Source of the DNA: Zymobacter sp047495495
GTDB taxonomy: Bacteria > Pseudomonadota > Gammaproteobacteria > Pseudomonadales > Halomonadaceae
Direction of reading: 5' to 3'
DNA length: 64,000 nt
Assembly: GCF_047495495.1 (NCBI RefSeq)
Contig: NZ_CP179930.1
Span: 2,294,001-2,358,000, forward strand
Positions within the stretch are counted from its first letter, which is position 1. Every line of letters starts with the position of its first letter. This document shows positions 53,035-61,854 of this stretch, one piece after another. The position numbers were made by a program, and so were the translations under genes. The notes below the pieces were generated by a model. That model searched no databases. It had not been told where the DNA came from and saw only the letters and a program-made list of their open reading frames with translations.

Positions 53035-53199
53035 GATGTCTGTCTAAGGCTGTCGATGGGAGTGCGCGATGTTACCACCCTCCCGTCCATCACCGTAAGC
53101 ATCACGCTTTATGCACGCTGTCGATTAGCCCTTTGACAGAGGGGCGAGCAGCACGGCGATGCGTTACCATAGCGATCAAGATCGATCGAGGAGAGGCGC

Positions 53200-56100
53200 A
53201 TGATTCCAGGGTGGATTCTGATTGCGATAACGCTGGGGTATATCACCCTGCTGTCCTTCATGGCATGGCACGGTGATCACCGTGCCCAGTCACGGGAACC
53301 TGTACACCGCTGGCCAATTCTCTACAGTCTGACGCTGGCCGTCTATTGCAGCGCTTGGAGCTTTCTGGGCGGCATCGGCCAGGCCGCATCCAGCGGTTTT
53401 ATATACCTGACCCACTTCATTGGCCCCATCTTTGGCTTCCTGTTCTTCTGGCCGGTCATGGATAAGCTGATCCGCGTAGCTAAGCGTCAGAACGTGACCT
53501 CGATCGCCGATTTCATTGCTTCACGCTATGGCAAGTCGCAGGGGCTAGCGGCGTTATGCAGCCTGACAGCGCTCGTTGTCACGCTGCCCTATATGGCGCT
53601 TCAGTTCGATGCGCTGCGCCTAGCGCTGCACCTGCTGACGCCCGCCGATGATGTCATGACGCACAACCCGGTCAGTGTGGACATCACGCTGTTCCTTGCC
53701 GTCATTCTGGCGGTCTTTGCCATGCTTCACGGCATGCGCCATACCAATGCTACCGAACATCACGAGGGACTGATTCAGTCCATTGCATTCGAGTCTGTCT
53801 TTAAGCTGCTGGCCTTCGTCGCTTTGGGCGCGGCGCTGCTGTGGCAGTTTGGTCTGCTTCCTCTTCCGCAATCTGATCAGGCGCTGACCGTACCGTCATT
53901 GGCCTCGGCCCCTGCGCCGTCCTCACCTCCATCGCTACTGGCCCAGCTATCTGATCAAGGCGTGCTGATTCAGACGCTACTGACGATGTTGGCGATCATC
54001 TGTGTACCGCGCCAGTTCCATGTCACGGTGGTTGAGCACACTCAGCGCGACGATACACGCCAAGCACGCTGGCTGTTCGTCGGCTATCTCGCCGTGACGG
54101 CCACCATGGTGATGCCTCTGGCGCTGCAAGGGCGCTCGCTGCTCGGCGATAGCGTACCGACCGATGGCTACCTGATGGCACTGGCTTCTCTCGGCCACCA
54201 TCCACTGTTGGCTATGCTGGCGTTCATCTGTGTGCTGACAGCGGCCGGTGGCATGCTGCTGATGGCCAGCCTGACGCTGTCGATCATGCTGTCGAACGAA
54301 GTCGTCATCCCGATTCTGCTCAAGCTGCGCTGGTTCGATTTGAGCAAAGGTGGGTATACGCGCCGTGTACTGCGCGCCCGGCGCGCCATCATTCTGATCG
54401 TTGTCGCACTGGGTTACTTGTGCTCAATGATGTTCAACGAACACGTGTCGCTGGCCTCGCTGGGGCTGCTGGCACTGGCAGGCATGAGTCAGATGATTCC
54501 TGCCGTCATCGGTGGGCTGTACTGGAAACACGGCAACCGCATCGGCGTAGCCATCGGCATGCTGCTGGGGCTGCTGGTGTGGGGGTATACGCTGCTAATT
54601 CCTACGCTAGTGCAGGCACAGCTGCTGCCCTCTGCCCTGCTGACGGAAGGGCCTCTTGGTCTGCACTGGCTGCGCCCACTGGCGCCGTTTGGGCTGAGAT
54701 TTGCTGACCCGCTCACGCAGGGTGTGCTGCTATCACTAGGGTTGAATATTCTGGCCTATATCGGGCTATCGCAGCTGACCTCTCAGCGCGTGGTGGAGCG
54801 CATTCAGGCCTCACTATTCGTGGAAAGCGCCGGCACTATGCCGCCGTCCATCAACCGTCCATGGTTGGGGGCAGCATCCGTGCGCGATCTCAAGGCACTG
54901 TGTCGCCGTTTCCTCGACAAGGCTCAGGTCGAACAAGCCTTCGAGCGCTTCGCTCAGCGTCACCCGTGGCCGATGACCGACCAGACACTGGCCTCCATCG
55001 ACATGCTGCAGTTCAGCGAGGGGCTGCTGGCATCGGCCATCGGTTCCTCCTCGGCGCGTCTGGTCATGAACTCGGCGCTATCGAAGCGCGGCATCGAGCT
55101 TTCCGACGTGGTGTCGATCGTCGATGAGGCCTCGCAGGTACTGGAATTCAACCGTTCGCTGCTGCAATCGACGGTGGATAACCTCCAGCAAGGGATCAGC
55201 GTCATCGACCACAATCTCAACCTAGTGGTCTGGAACCGGCGCTATCTGGAGCTGTTCGACTTCCCGGACAACCTGATCCGCGTGGGCACCCCCATTGAGC
55301 GCATCTTCCGCTACAACGCTTACAACCGTGAATACGGCCCGGGCGACAGCGAAGAACACGTTGCACAAATGCTGGCCAATCTGGAGTCGTGCAAACCCCA
55401 TCACTACCTGCGTTACCGGCAAGACGGCACGGTGCTTGACATTCATGGCAGCCCGATGCCGGGAGGCGGTTTCGTTTATACGTATCAGGACATCACGCAG
55501 CAGAAGCGCACCGAAGAGGCGCTGATTCGTTCGGAAAGCAATATCCGTATCTACACCGACAACGTGCCCGCGCTAATCGCTTATTTCGATACGCAGAACC
55601 ATTATCTGTTTACCAACCGTGCCTATGAGACAGGCATGGGCATCGACCGAACCGAAGCTATCGGTAAGCAGGCCAAGGATATTCTGCCTCCTGCGGCCTG
55701 GCGTGAGCGCGAACCGTGGATGATGCGGGCACTGGCGGGGGAACGGGTCAGCTTCGAGGTGGCGGTGGAAGAGCCAACGGGGCAGCTGCGTCACATGCTG
55801 GCGACTTACACCCCCCACTTCAATTCAGCTGGGCGCGTACTGGGGTTCTTTGCACTCTATCAAGACATCACCGAGCGCCGTCTGGCCGAGATCGCCCTGA
55901 AGGAAACCAACGAGCACTTGGAAGAGCGCGTGCGTGAGCGCACCTCACGCCTGCAGCAGCTGAACGAAGCGCTCCAGCAGGAGAACGAAGTACGCGCACG
56001 CGCAGAGAAAGCTCTGCGCCAGGCCAAGCAGGTCGCGGAAACGGCCAATGCTTCCAAAACCCGCTTCTTGGCTGCGGCCAGCCACGATTTGCTCCAACCA

Positions 56101-57186
56101 CTGAACGCTGCGCGCCTTTTCACCTCGGCGCTCAATCAACAGCTGGAAAACAGCGAATATGCCCAAACGCTGTCGCACATTGATGCCTCATTGCAGTCGG
56201 CTGAGGAACTACTGAGCACACTGCTGGATATCTCGAAGCTCGATTCCGGGGCGCTTACACCTCGCCGCAAGGTATTCGCCCTCAGCGACATTCTGCAACC
56301 GCTCAAGGCACAGTTTGAGGTCATTGCCGCTGAACGAGGACTTGATCTGTCTGTCGTATCGACCTCTGCCGTAGTCGACAGCGATCCGCAGATGCTGCGC
56401 CGTATCGTCCAGAACTTCCTGTCCAACGCGCTGCGCTACACCGAACAGGGACGCGTGCTGCTGGGCTGCCGCCATGTAGGCGACACCATTCGCATCGAAG
56501 TGTGGGATACCGGCCCAGGCATTCCCAAAAGCAAACAGAAAGAAATCTTCGAGGAGTTCCGCCGCCTTGAGTCGCAGTCACGCCATGCCGAAAGCGAAAA
56601 GGGACTGGGACTGGGGCTGTCGATCGCCGAGCGTATGGCCAACGTGCTGGAACATGAACTGACGCTGATTTCGGAAGTGGGTCAAGGCACGGTCTTCCGC
56701 GTAACGGTACCCTACAAACGCGGCGTCAAGGTTGAAAGCCGAGAAGAACTGGCACAGCGCACACGTCGTCCGGCCACCCGCAACCGTCTGCAGGGCATCC
56801 GCATCCTGTGCATCGACAACGAGCGCATTACGCTGGAAGGTATGAAAGCGATGCTGAGCGGCTGGGAATGCGAGGTGTATACCGCGACCAGTATCGGTGG
56901 CGCGCGTTCGGTACTGCGCAATCTGGATGGCGATCCCGATGCCATTCTCGCGGACTATCATCTCAGCAATGATGTGACGGGGCTGATGGCGCTGGATACG
57001 CTGGGCCAACAGCTGGAAGGAGACGTACCCGGCATCGTGATTACGGCCGACCGGACAGAAGAGGTGGCAGAAACGGTCAAGCGAGCGGGCTATCACCTCA
57101 TCAATAAGCCAGTAAAACCCGCCACGCTGCGCGCTCTGCTGACGCGTACACTCCAGGCTCGACGCGCCAACGACCGTCAGGAGTGA
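53200..57186 (+). CDS. Hybrid sensor kinase with sodium/solute symporter-like sensor (CrbS/MxtR-like)
   Basis: A 1328-residue inner-membrane signalling protein. Residues 1 to about 545 form a sodium:solute symporter (SLC5)-like membrane domain with about 13 helices. Two PAS-type domains follow (about 655-760, NLQQGISVIDHNLNLVVWNR; and 784-895, DNVPALIAYFDTQNHYLFTN), then a coiled coil, a HisKA box with His962 (SHDLLQPLNAARLF), an ATPase domain (WDTGPGIP, GLGLGLSIAE), and a receiver domain with Asp1252 (ILADYHLS). This layout matches CrbS/MxtR acetate-switch kinases, except for the extra PAS. No partner response regulator lies nearby. Confidence 0.9.
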   Translation: MIPGWILIAITLGYITLLSFMAWHGDHRAQSREPVHRWPILYSLTLAVYCSAWSFLGGIGQAASSGFIYLTHFIGPIFGFLFFWPVMDKLIRVAKRQNVTSIADFIASRYGKSQGLAALCSLTALVVTLPYMALQFDALRLALHLLTPADDVMTHNPVSVDITLFLAVILAVFAMLHGMRHTNATEHHEGLIQSIAFESVFKLLAFVALGAALLWQFGLLPLPQSDQALTVPSLASAPAPSSPPSLLAQLSDQGVLIQTLLTMLAIICVPRQFHVTVVEHTQRDDTRQARWLFVGYLAVTATMVMPLALQGRSLLGDSVPTDGYLMALASLGHHPLLAMLAFICVLTAAGGMLLMASLTLSIMLSNEVVIPILLKLRWFDLSKGGYTRRVLRARRAIILIVVALGYLCSMMFNEHVSLASLGLLALAGMSQMIPAVIGGLYWKHGNRIGVAIGMLLGLLVWGYTLLIPTLVQAQLLPSALLTEGPLGLHWLRPLAPFGLRFADPLTQGVLLSLGLNILAYIGLSQLTSQRVVERIQASLFVESAGTMPPSINRPWLGAASVRDLKALCRRFLDKAQVEQAFERFAQRHPWPMTDQTLASIDMLQFSEGLLASAIGSSSARLVMNSALSKRGIELSDVVSIVDEASQVLEFNRSLLQSTVDNLQQGISVIDHNLNLVVWNRRYLELFDFPDNLIRVGTPIERIFRYNAYNREYGPGDSEEHVAQMLANLESCKPHHYLRYRQDGTVLDIHGSPMPGGGFVYTYQDITQQKRTEEALIRSESNIRIYTDNVPALIAYFDTQNHYLFTNRAYETGMGIDRTEAIGKQAKDILPPAAWREREPWMMRALAGERVSFEVAVEEPTGQLRHMLATYTPHFNSAGRVLGFFALYQDITERRLAEIALKETNEHLEERVRERTSRLQQLNEALQQENEVRARAEKALRQAKQVAETANASKTRFLAAASHDLLQPLNAARLFTSALNQQLENSEYAQTLSHIDASLQSAEELLSTLLDISKLDSGALTPRRKVFALSDILQPLKAQFEVIAAERGLDLSVVSTSAVVDSDPQMLRRIVQNFLSNALRYTEQGRVLLGCRHVGDTIRIEVWDTGPGIPKSKQKEIFEEFRRLESQSRHAESEKGLGLGLSIAERMANVLEHELTLISEVGQGTVFRVTVPYKRGVKVESREELAQRTRRPATRNRLQGIRILCIDNERITLEGMKAMLSGWECEVYTATSIGGARSVLRNLDGDPDAILADYHLSNDVTGLMALDTLGQQLEGDVPGIVITADRTEEVAETVKRAGYHLINKPVKPATLRALLTRTLQARRANDRQE

Positions 57187-57193
57187 TCACAAA

Positions 57194-57223
57194 AGCCCCG
57201 ACGCCATAACGGCAGTCGGGGCT
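57194..57223. terminator. Bidirectional terminator between kinase and Nif3-like gene
   Basis: A 9-bp stem AGCCCCGAC (57194-57202) with GTCGGGGCT (57215-57223), extended inside by GCC/GGC, sits between the two convergent stop codons. An A-run on the left gives a short U-tract for the minus-strand gene. Confidence 0.85.
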
Positions 57224-57228
57224 CTCAC

Positions 57229-57984
57229 TCATACGGGGTTATCGATATCGACGAAACGATGTTCAACGCCGGTATCGCGTGCTAGCCAGTTACCCAGTTC
57301 GCGGATACCTGCTCGCTCGGTAGCATGATGCCCTGCGGCAAAATAGCTGATACCCAGTTCGCGTGCGATATGCGTGGTTCGTTCAGAAATTTCGCCCGAA
57401 ACGAAGGCATCTGCACCGTTCTGCCATGCCAGCTCGATCATGTCCTGAGCTGCACCAGTGCACCAGCAGATGGTCTGAATGGGACGCTGATGCGCCTGAA
57501 TGACCAACGGCGCACGCCCCAGACGTGCTTCCAGCTTGGCCGCCAGCGTATCGTGCTCGAACGGCTTCGATGTACGGCCTTTCCAGACCACACCACGCCC
57601 GACCGGACCGTCCAGCACGTGTGTGCGGTACCACGCCATTTCTGCACCCAGCTGAGCGTTGTTCCCCATGTCAGGATGAGCGTCCAGCGGCAAATGATAA
57701 GCGACAAGGTTGATGTCGTGTTTGATCAGTGCACGCAGGCGGTGATAGCGCATGCCCGTTACCGTGCTGGGTTCGTTCTTCCAGAAGAAGCCGTGATGCA
57801 CCAGCACCATGTCAGCCCCCCAGGCAACGGCTTCATCCAATAGCGCCTGACAGGCCGTGACGCCCGTCATCACCTTGCGAACCTCACGCCGACCTTCGAC
57901 CTGTAACCCATTGACGGTGTAGTCCTTGAAGGCCTCTGGTTCGAGCAGAGTATCCATTCGCTGGATCAACTCATCTCGCAACAT
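57229..57984 (-). CDS. Nif3-like dinuclear metal-center protein (YbgI family)
   Basis: A 251-residue protein of the Nif3/DUF34 family, often annotated as a GTP cyclohydrolase I type 2 homolog but of uncertain function. Metal-binding residues appear in MVLVHHGFFW and, near the C-terminus, in AAGHHATERAG with VSGEISERT. The start at 57984 (MLRDELIQRMD) follows AAGGAG; the longer frame is not conserved. In pseudomonads this gene also lies beside algW, as here. Confidence 0.9.
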   Translation of the reverse strand: MLRDELIQRMDTLLEPEAFKDYTVNGLQVEGRREVRKVMTGVTACQALLDEAVAWGADMVLVHHGFFWKNEPSTVTGMRYHRLRALIKHDINLVAYHLPLDAHPDMGNNAQLGAEMAWYRTHVLDGPVGRGVVWKGRTSKPFEHDTLAAKLEARLGRAPLVIQAHQRPIQTICWCTGAAQDMIELAWQNGADAFVSGEISERTTHIARELGISYFAAGHHATERAGIRELGNWLARDTGVEHRFVDIDNPV

Positions 57985-58166
57985 GATCGTGCTCCTTGCG
58001 GTTGTCTGTTGGGAATGCGGGCAGACAGCCCTTCCCCCCAATGATAAACTGAAATCGTTATGGCACGCCGCCTGTTGCCGGGCATCGCCATTCGAATCGC
58101 GGTGTCTCTTGCCCGTCCTGCCTGCAAGAGCACTTATGTCACACCGACCAACATGCAGGACATTCC

Positions 58167-59594
58167 ATGCGCCGACTGCTGGTTTCTCTCTTCTGGCCCG
58201 TACTGTGCGGGTTGCTTATCGCCCTGATCGTTCTCGACAGATATCCTGCCTGGCTAAGCCGAATGGGGGGCGGTAACACATCATCACCGCACGCGGTCAC
58301 CCTGAGTACAGACCCTCATTCGCCGCCGGTGTTCATCGCCTCGGGGTCGCATCCACAAGGCTATGCCAGCGCCGTGGAACGCGCGGCACCGGCCGTCGTC
58401 AGCGTCTATTCGCTCAGTTCGAAGAACGATGAGCAGAGCGCCTCGACTGACGGTTCAGTAGACAGCCATCGCAACACGCTGCGCAATGACCCATTGTATC
58501 GACGGTTCGTCGATCAGCATGACCCCAGTGTCACTCCAGCATCACCTGCCCGCACCTCGACCGATCACACCACGCGCACTGAAGCGACAGATTCGACTAC
58601 GGCCGAAAAGGATGCCGCCGCTCTTCATATCGACAATGTTGGCTCTGGCGTCATTCTAAGCGATAAAGGCTACATTCTGACCAATCAGCATGTCATTCGC
58701 GATGCCGATGACATCAGGGTAGCATTGCGTGACGGACGCGAAGCCACCGCTACGGTGGTTGGCGTCGACTCAGATACCGACTTGGCCGTTCTCAAGATCA
58801 CACTTGATGCGCTGCCCACCATCACCGTCGCGGAAGCCAACAGCATCCACGTCGGCGATATCGCGCTGGCGATCGGCAATCCGTTCAATTTTGGCCAGAC
58901 CGTAACCATGGGCATCATCAGTGCCACAGGCCGCAGTCAGGTCGGCGTCAACGCCTATGAGAATTTCATTCAGACCGATGCTGCCATCAACCCGGGCAAT
59001 TCCGGCGGCGCGCTGATCAATACCGATGGCGAACTGGTCGGCATCAACACGGTGATCTTCACGCGCTCCGGCGGTGCACAGGGGATCAGCTTTGCCATTC
59101 CCTCAAGCATCGCGCATGAAGTGCTTGATGACATTGTCACGACCGGCTATGTGCGCCGCGGCTGGATCGGTATGGACGCTCGCAGCGTACCGTTGCAACT
59201 GGCACGCTCATTCAACCTCAACGCCCCCAGCGCTTTGGTCGTGACCAACGTGTTTCCCGATACGCCCGCCGATAAGGCCGGGCTGAAAGCGGGCGACATG
59301 ATTCTGTCGATCAATGATACGCCGCTGATCGACACCCAGCAGGCCATCATCAACATCACTCAGTTGCACCCGGGCACCCCGGTCAAGCTGCGCCTGTTCC
59401 GTGATGGCAGCTCACGTGATGTGGTGATTCACGTTGGCGTGCGTCCTACCAATACGCCGCTGATCCTCAACCACACCCTCAACGGCGCTACGCAGGAAGA
59501 AGCGAGCCCCTCGGCAAGCGCTGACGATGCCACGTCACCGTCGGCCTCGCACATGCCATCATCGGCCGCCACATCCAACGTATCGCTGCACTGA
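58167..59594 (+). CDS. Periplasmic serine protease, DegS/AlgW type
   Basis: A 475-residue inner-membrane-anchored protease that by family role cuts the anti-sigma factor (RseA/MucA) when misfolded outer-membrane proteins bind its PDZ domain. One N-terminal helix (residues 5-24) anchors it. The catalytic triad is visible: His in TNQHVI, Asp in DTDLAVLKI, Ser in NPGNSGGAL. A single PDZ domain follows (VVTNVFPDTPADKAGLKAGD). Unusual are a Ser/Thr/Asp-rich insert between about residues 85 and 150 and a 45-residue Ser/Ala-rich tail; the protein is over 100 residues longer than E. coli DegS. Confidence 0.92.
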   Translation: MRRLLVSLFWPVLCGLLIALIVLDRYPAWLSRMGGGNTSSPHAVTLSTDPHSPPVFIASGSHPQGYASAVERAAPAVVSVYSLSSKNDEQSASTDGSVDSHRNTLRNDPLYRRFVDQHDPSVTPASPARTSTDHTTRTEATDSTTAEKDAAALHIDNVGSGVILSDKGYILTNQHVIRDADDIRVALRDGREATATVVGVDSDTDLAVLKITLDALPTITVAEANSIHVGDIALAIGNPFNFGQTVTMGIISATGRSQVGVNAYENFIQTDAAINPGNSGGALINTDGELVGINTVIFTRSGGAQGISFAIPSSIAHEVLDDIVTTGYVRRGWIGMDARSVPLQLARSFNLNAPSALVVTNVFPDTPADKAGLKAGDMILSINDTPLIDTQQAIINITQLHPGTPVKLRLFRDGSSRDVVIHVGVRPTNTPLILNHTLNGATQEEASPSASADDATSPSASHMPSSAATSNVSLH

Positions 59595-59633
59595 TCGTCT
59601 ATCCCCGCGTGACACATACATGTGCCATAAACG

Positions 59634-59660
59634 ACAAGGCCTCCCATTGGGAGGCCTTGT
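59634..59660. terminator. Bidirectional hairpin between protease gene and hisD
   Basis: A 12-bp perfect stem ACAAGGCCTCCC (59634-59645) with GGGAGGCCTTGT (59649-59660) and a three-base loop, between two convergent genes. U-tracts are short on both sides. Confidence 0.75.
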
Positions 59661-59679
59661 TGCATGCACTACGAAACGC

Positions 59680-61002
59680 TCAGCGTTTGAGACGGTTTTC
59701 AGCAGAACGGGCGTGTGCCGTCAGCGATTCACCGTGCGCCATGACCGATGCGATACGTCCTAGCTTATCCGCACCTTCTGCAGAACACTTGATGATGGAA
59801 GAGCGTTTCTGGAAGTCGTATACGCTCAGCGGCGAAGAGAAGCGCGCCGTACCGGATGTCGGCAGAACGTGGTTCGGTCCCGCACAGTAGTCGCCCAGCG
59901 CTTCCGCCGTATAGCGGCCCATGAAGATGGCCCCAGCATGACGAATGCTGCCCAGCCACTCGTCAGGGTCTTCGACAGACAGTTCAAGGTGCTCCGGCGC
60001 AATGCGGTTGATCAGCTGGATAGCCTCTTCCTTGTCTGCCACCTTGATCAGTGCTCCGCGATCGCCCAGCGATGTAGAGATGATCTGTTTACGCGGCATG
60101 GTCGGCAGCTGCTTGTAGATGCTCTTCTCGACGGCGTCGATGTGCGCATCATCCCAGCTGATAAAGATGGCCTGCGCCAGCTCGTCGTGCTCAGCCTGCG
60201 AGAACAGGTCCATGGCCAACCAGTCAGGATCAGTACCGCCATCGGACACCACGAGGATTTCGGACGGGCCTGCGATCATGTCGATACCGCACTGACCGAA
60301 TACGGCGCGTTTGGCCGTCGCCACATAGATGTTGCCCGGGCCAACGATTTTGTCGACGCGCGGCACGGTTTCGGTACCGTATGCCAAGGCTGCAACAGCC
60401 TGAGCACCACCAATGGCAAAGACCTTGGTCACGCCGGAAACGTAGGCGGCGGCCAATACCAGCTCGTTGACTTCGTCATTAGGCGTCGGCACAACCATCA
60501 CCAACTCGGAAACACCAGCCACGTGAGCAGGCATGACGTTCATCAACACGGATGACGGATAAGCCGCTTTCCCGCCGGGCACGTAAACACCCACGCTGTC
60601 CAGCGGTGTCACTTTCTGGCCCAGCACGGTGCCGTCCGCTTCGGTGTACTGCCACCCTTCGGTACGCTGGTGTTCGTGGTAGGCACGAATGCGTTCTGCC
60701 GATGCATCGAGCGCCTGACGCTGTTCTTCGGGCAGATTGCGGTAAGCCGCGGCAAGGCGATCGACGTCCAGCATCAGGTCGCTCATGCTGTTAGCGCTGA
60801 CGTGGTCAAAACGACGAGAGAACTCGACCAGAGCATCGTCACCCCGGTGTCGTACGGCATGAATGATGTCATCGACGCTTTTCTGAATATTGGCATCGGA
60901 AACACCTTCCCATGCCAACAAAGCATCCATACGAGCATCAAAATCGGCATCGCGGGAATCCAGTCTTACCGGGCCTCGCATATCCTGACCGTCACTATTC
61001 AT
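59680..61002 (-). CDS. hisD: Histidinol dehydrogenase
   Basis: HisD oxidises histidinol to histidine in two NAD-dependent steps. The 440-residue enzyme has the signature stretch VDKIVGPGNIYVATAKRAVF, IDMIAGPSEILVV, the zinc-site SQAEHDE, IAPEHLELS, and ALGDYCAGPNHVLPTSGTAR. GAGGTAAG precedes the ATG. It follows hisG by 86 bases in the conserved murA-hisG-hisD order; hisC, often next, is missing here. Confidence 0.96.
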   Translation of the reverse strand: MNSDGQDMRGPVRLDSRDADFDARMDALLAWEGVSDANIQKSVDDIIHAVRHRGDDALVEFSRRFDHVSANSMSDLMLDVDRLAAAYRNLPEEQRQALDASAERIRAYHEHQRTEGWQYTEADGTVLGQKVTPLDSVGVYVPGGKAAYPSSVLMNVMPAHVAGVSELVMVVPTPNDEVNELVLAAAYVSGVTKVFAIGGAQAVAALAYGTETVPRVDKIVGPGNIYVATAKRAVFGQCGIDMIAGPSEILVVSDGGTDPDWLAMDLFSQAEHDELAQAIFISWDDAHIDAVEKSIYKQLPTMPRKQIISTSLGDRGALIKVADKEEAIQLINRIAPEHLELSVEDPDEWLGSIRHAGAIFMGRYTAEALGDYCAGPNHVLPTSGTARFSSPLSVYDFQKRSSIIKCSAEGADKLGRIASVMAHGESLTAHARSAENRLKR

Positions 61003-61088
61003 GTCGTCTTACCTCTATATCGCTGTACATTGATTATGGTTATGGGTATTGCAGCAAAAGCGCTTTTCTTTAAGGCATTAACGCTTCT

Positions 61089-61751
61089 TTATGAATCTAA
61101 CACCTCTTCGCGGCGACGTGCAGCTACTACTTGACGCAGATTATCAATGATAGGCTGCAAGCGCCCGTGATTCATGGTCATCGATGCTTTATTGACAATT
61201 AGTCGCGTGCTGATTTCGGTAATCAATTCGCGCGGTTCCATGCCGTTGGCCCGCAGCGTATTACCGGTATCGACGATATCGACGATCTCATCGGCCAAGT
61301 TCATGATCGGGGCCAGCTCCATCGCGCCGTACAGCTTGATGATGTCGGCTTGGATGCCCTGACGCGCATAGTAATCGCGAGCAATATTGACGAACTTGGT
61401 GGCCACACGGCGGCGGCTATGACGCGGGTTTTCATGCCCAACCATGCCCGCTGTCATCAGCTTGCAGCAAGCGATATCGAGGTCGATTGGTTCATAAACG
61501 CCCTCTGAACCGTGCTCAAGCAGCACGTCCTTGCCCGCCACGCCGATATCGGCAGCGCCTAGCTGGACGTAGGTCGGCACATCGGTAGCACGAATCACGA
61601 TGATCTTGACGTCGTCCTGCTGGGTATCGAACAGTAGCTTGCGGCTACCTTCCAGCGGTTCTGCCAAGTGAACGCCCGCCTCGGCCAGCAGGGGGAGGGT
61701 TTCCTTGAGAATGCGGCCTTTGGACAAGGCAATGATCAGTGGTCTGCTCAT
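61089..61751 (-). CDS. hisG: ATP phosphoribosyltransferase, short form
   Basis: HisG joins ATP and PRPP in the first step of histidine synthesis. At 220 residues it is the short form, lacking the C-terminal regulatory domain. Motifs include LIIALSKGRILKETLPLL, GAADIGVAGKDVLLE, and DIVDTGNTLRANGM. Short HisG needs the HisRS-like partner HisZ for activity and feedback by histidine; hisZ is not in this window and should lie elsewhere. Confidence 0.96.
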   Translation of the reverse strand: MSRPLIIALSKGRILKETLPLLAEAGVHLAEPLEGSRKLLFDTQQDDVKIIVIRATDVPTYVQLGAADIGVAGKDVLLEHGSEGVYEPIDLDIACCKLMTAGMVGHENPRHSRRRVATKFVNIARDYYARQGIQADIIKLYGAMELAPIMNLADEIVDIVDTGNTLRANGMEPRELITEISTRLIVNKASMTMNHGRLQPIIDNLRQVVAARRREEVLDS

Positions 61752-61798
61752 TTGTAATTGTGTCTCTTCTTTTCCAGTACGTGCCCGGTTCCCGAATG

Positions 61799-61827
61799 AA
61801 AGAGCCCGGCGAATGGCCGGGCTCTTT
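61799..61827 (-). terminator. Terminator between murA and hisG
   Basis: A perfect 12-bp stem AAAGAGCCCGGC (61799-61810) with GCCGGGCTCTTT (61816-61827) and a five-base loop, 28 bases after the murA stop, with modest U content on the minus strand. It would separate or attenuate hisG-hisD from murA. Confidence 0.85.
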
Positions 61828-61854
61828 CCTTTCTACAGGTAATGTTAACTAGGC

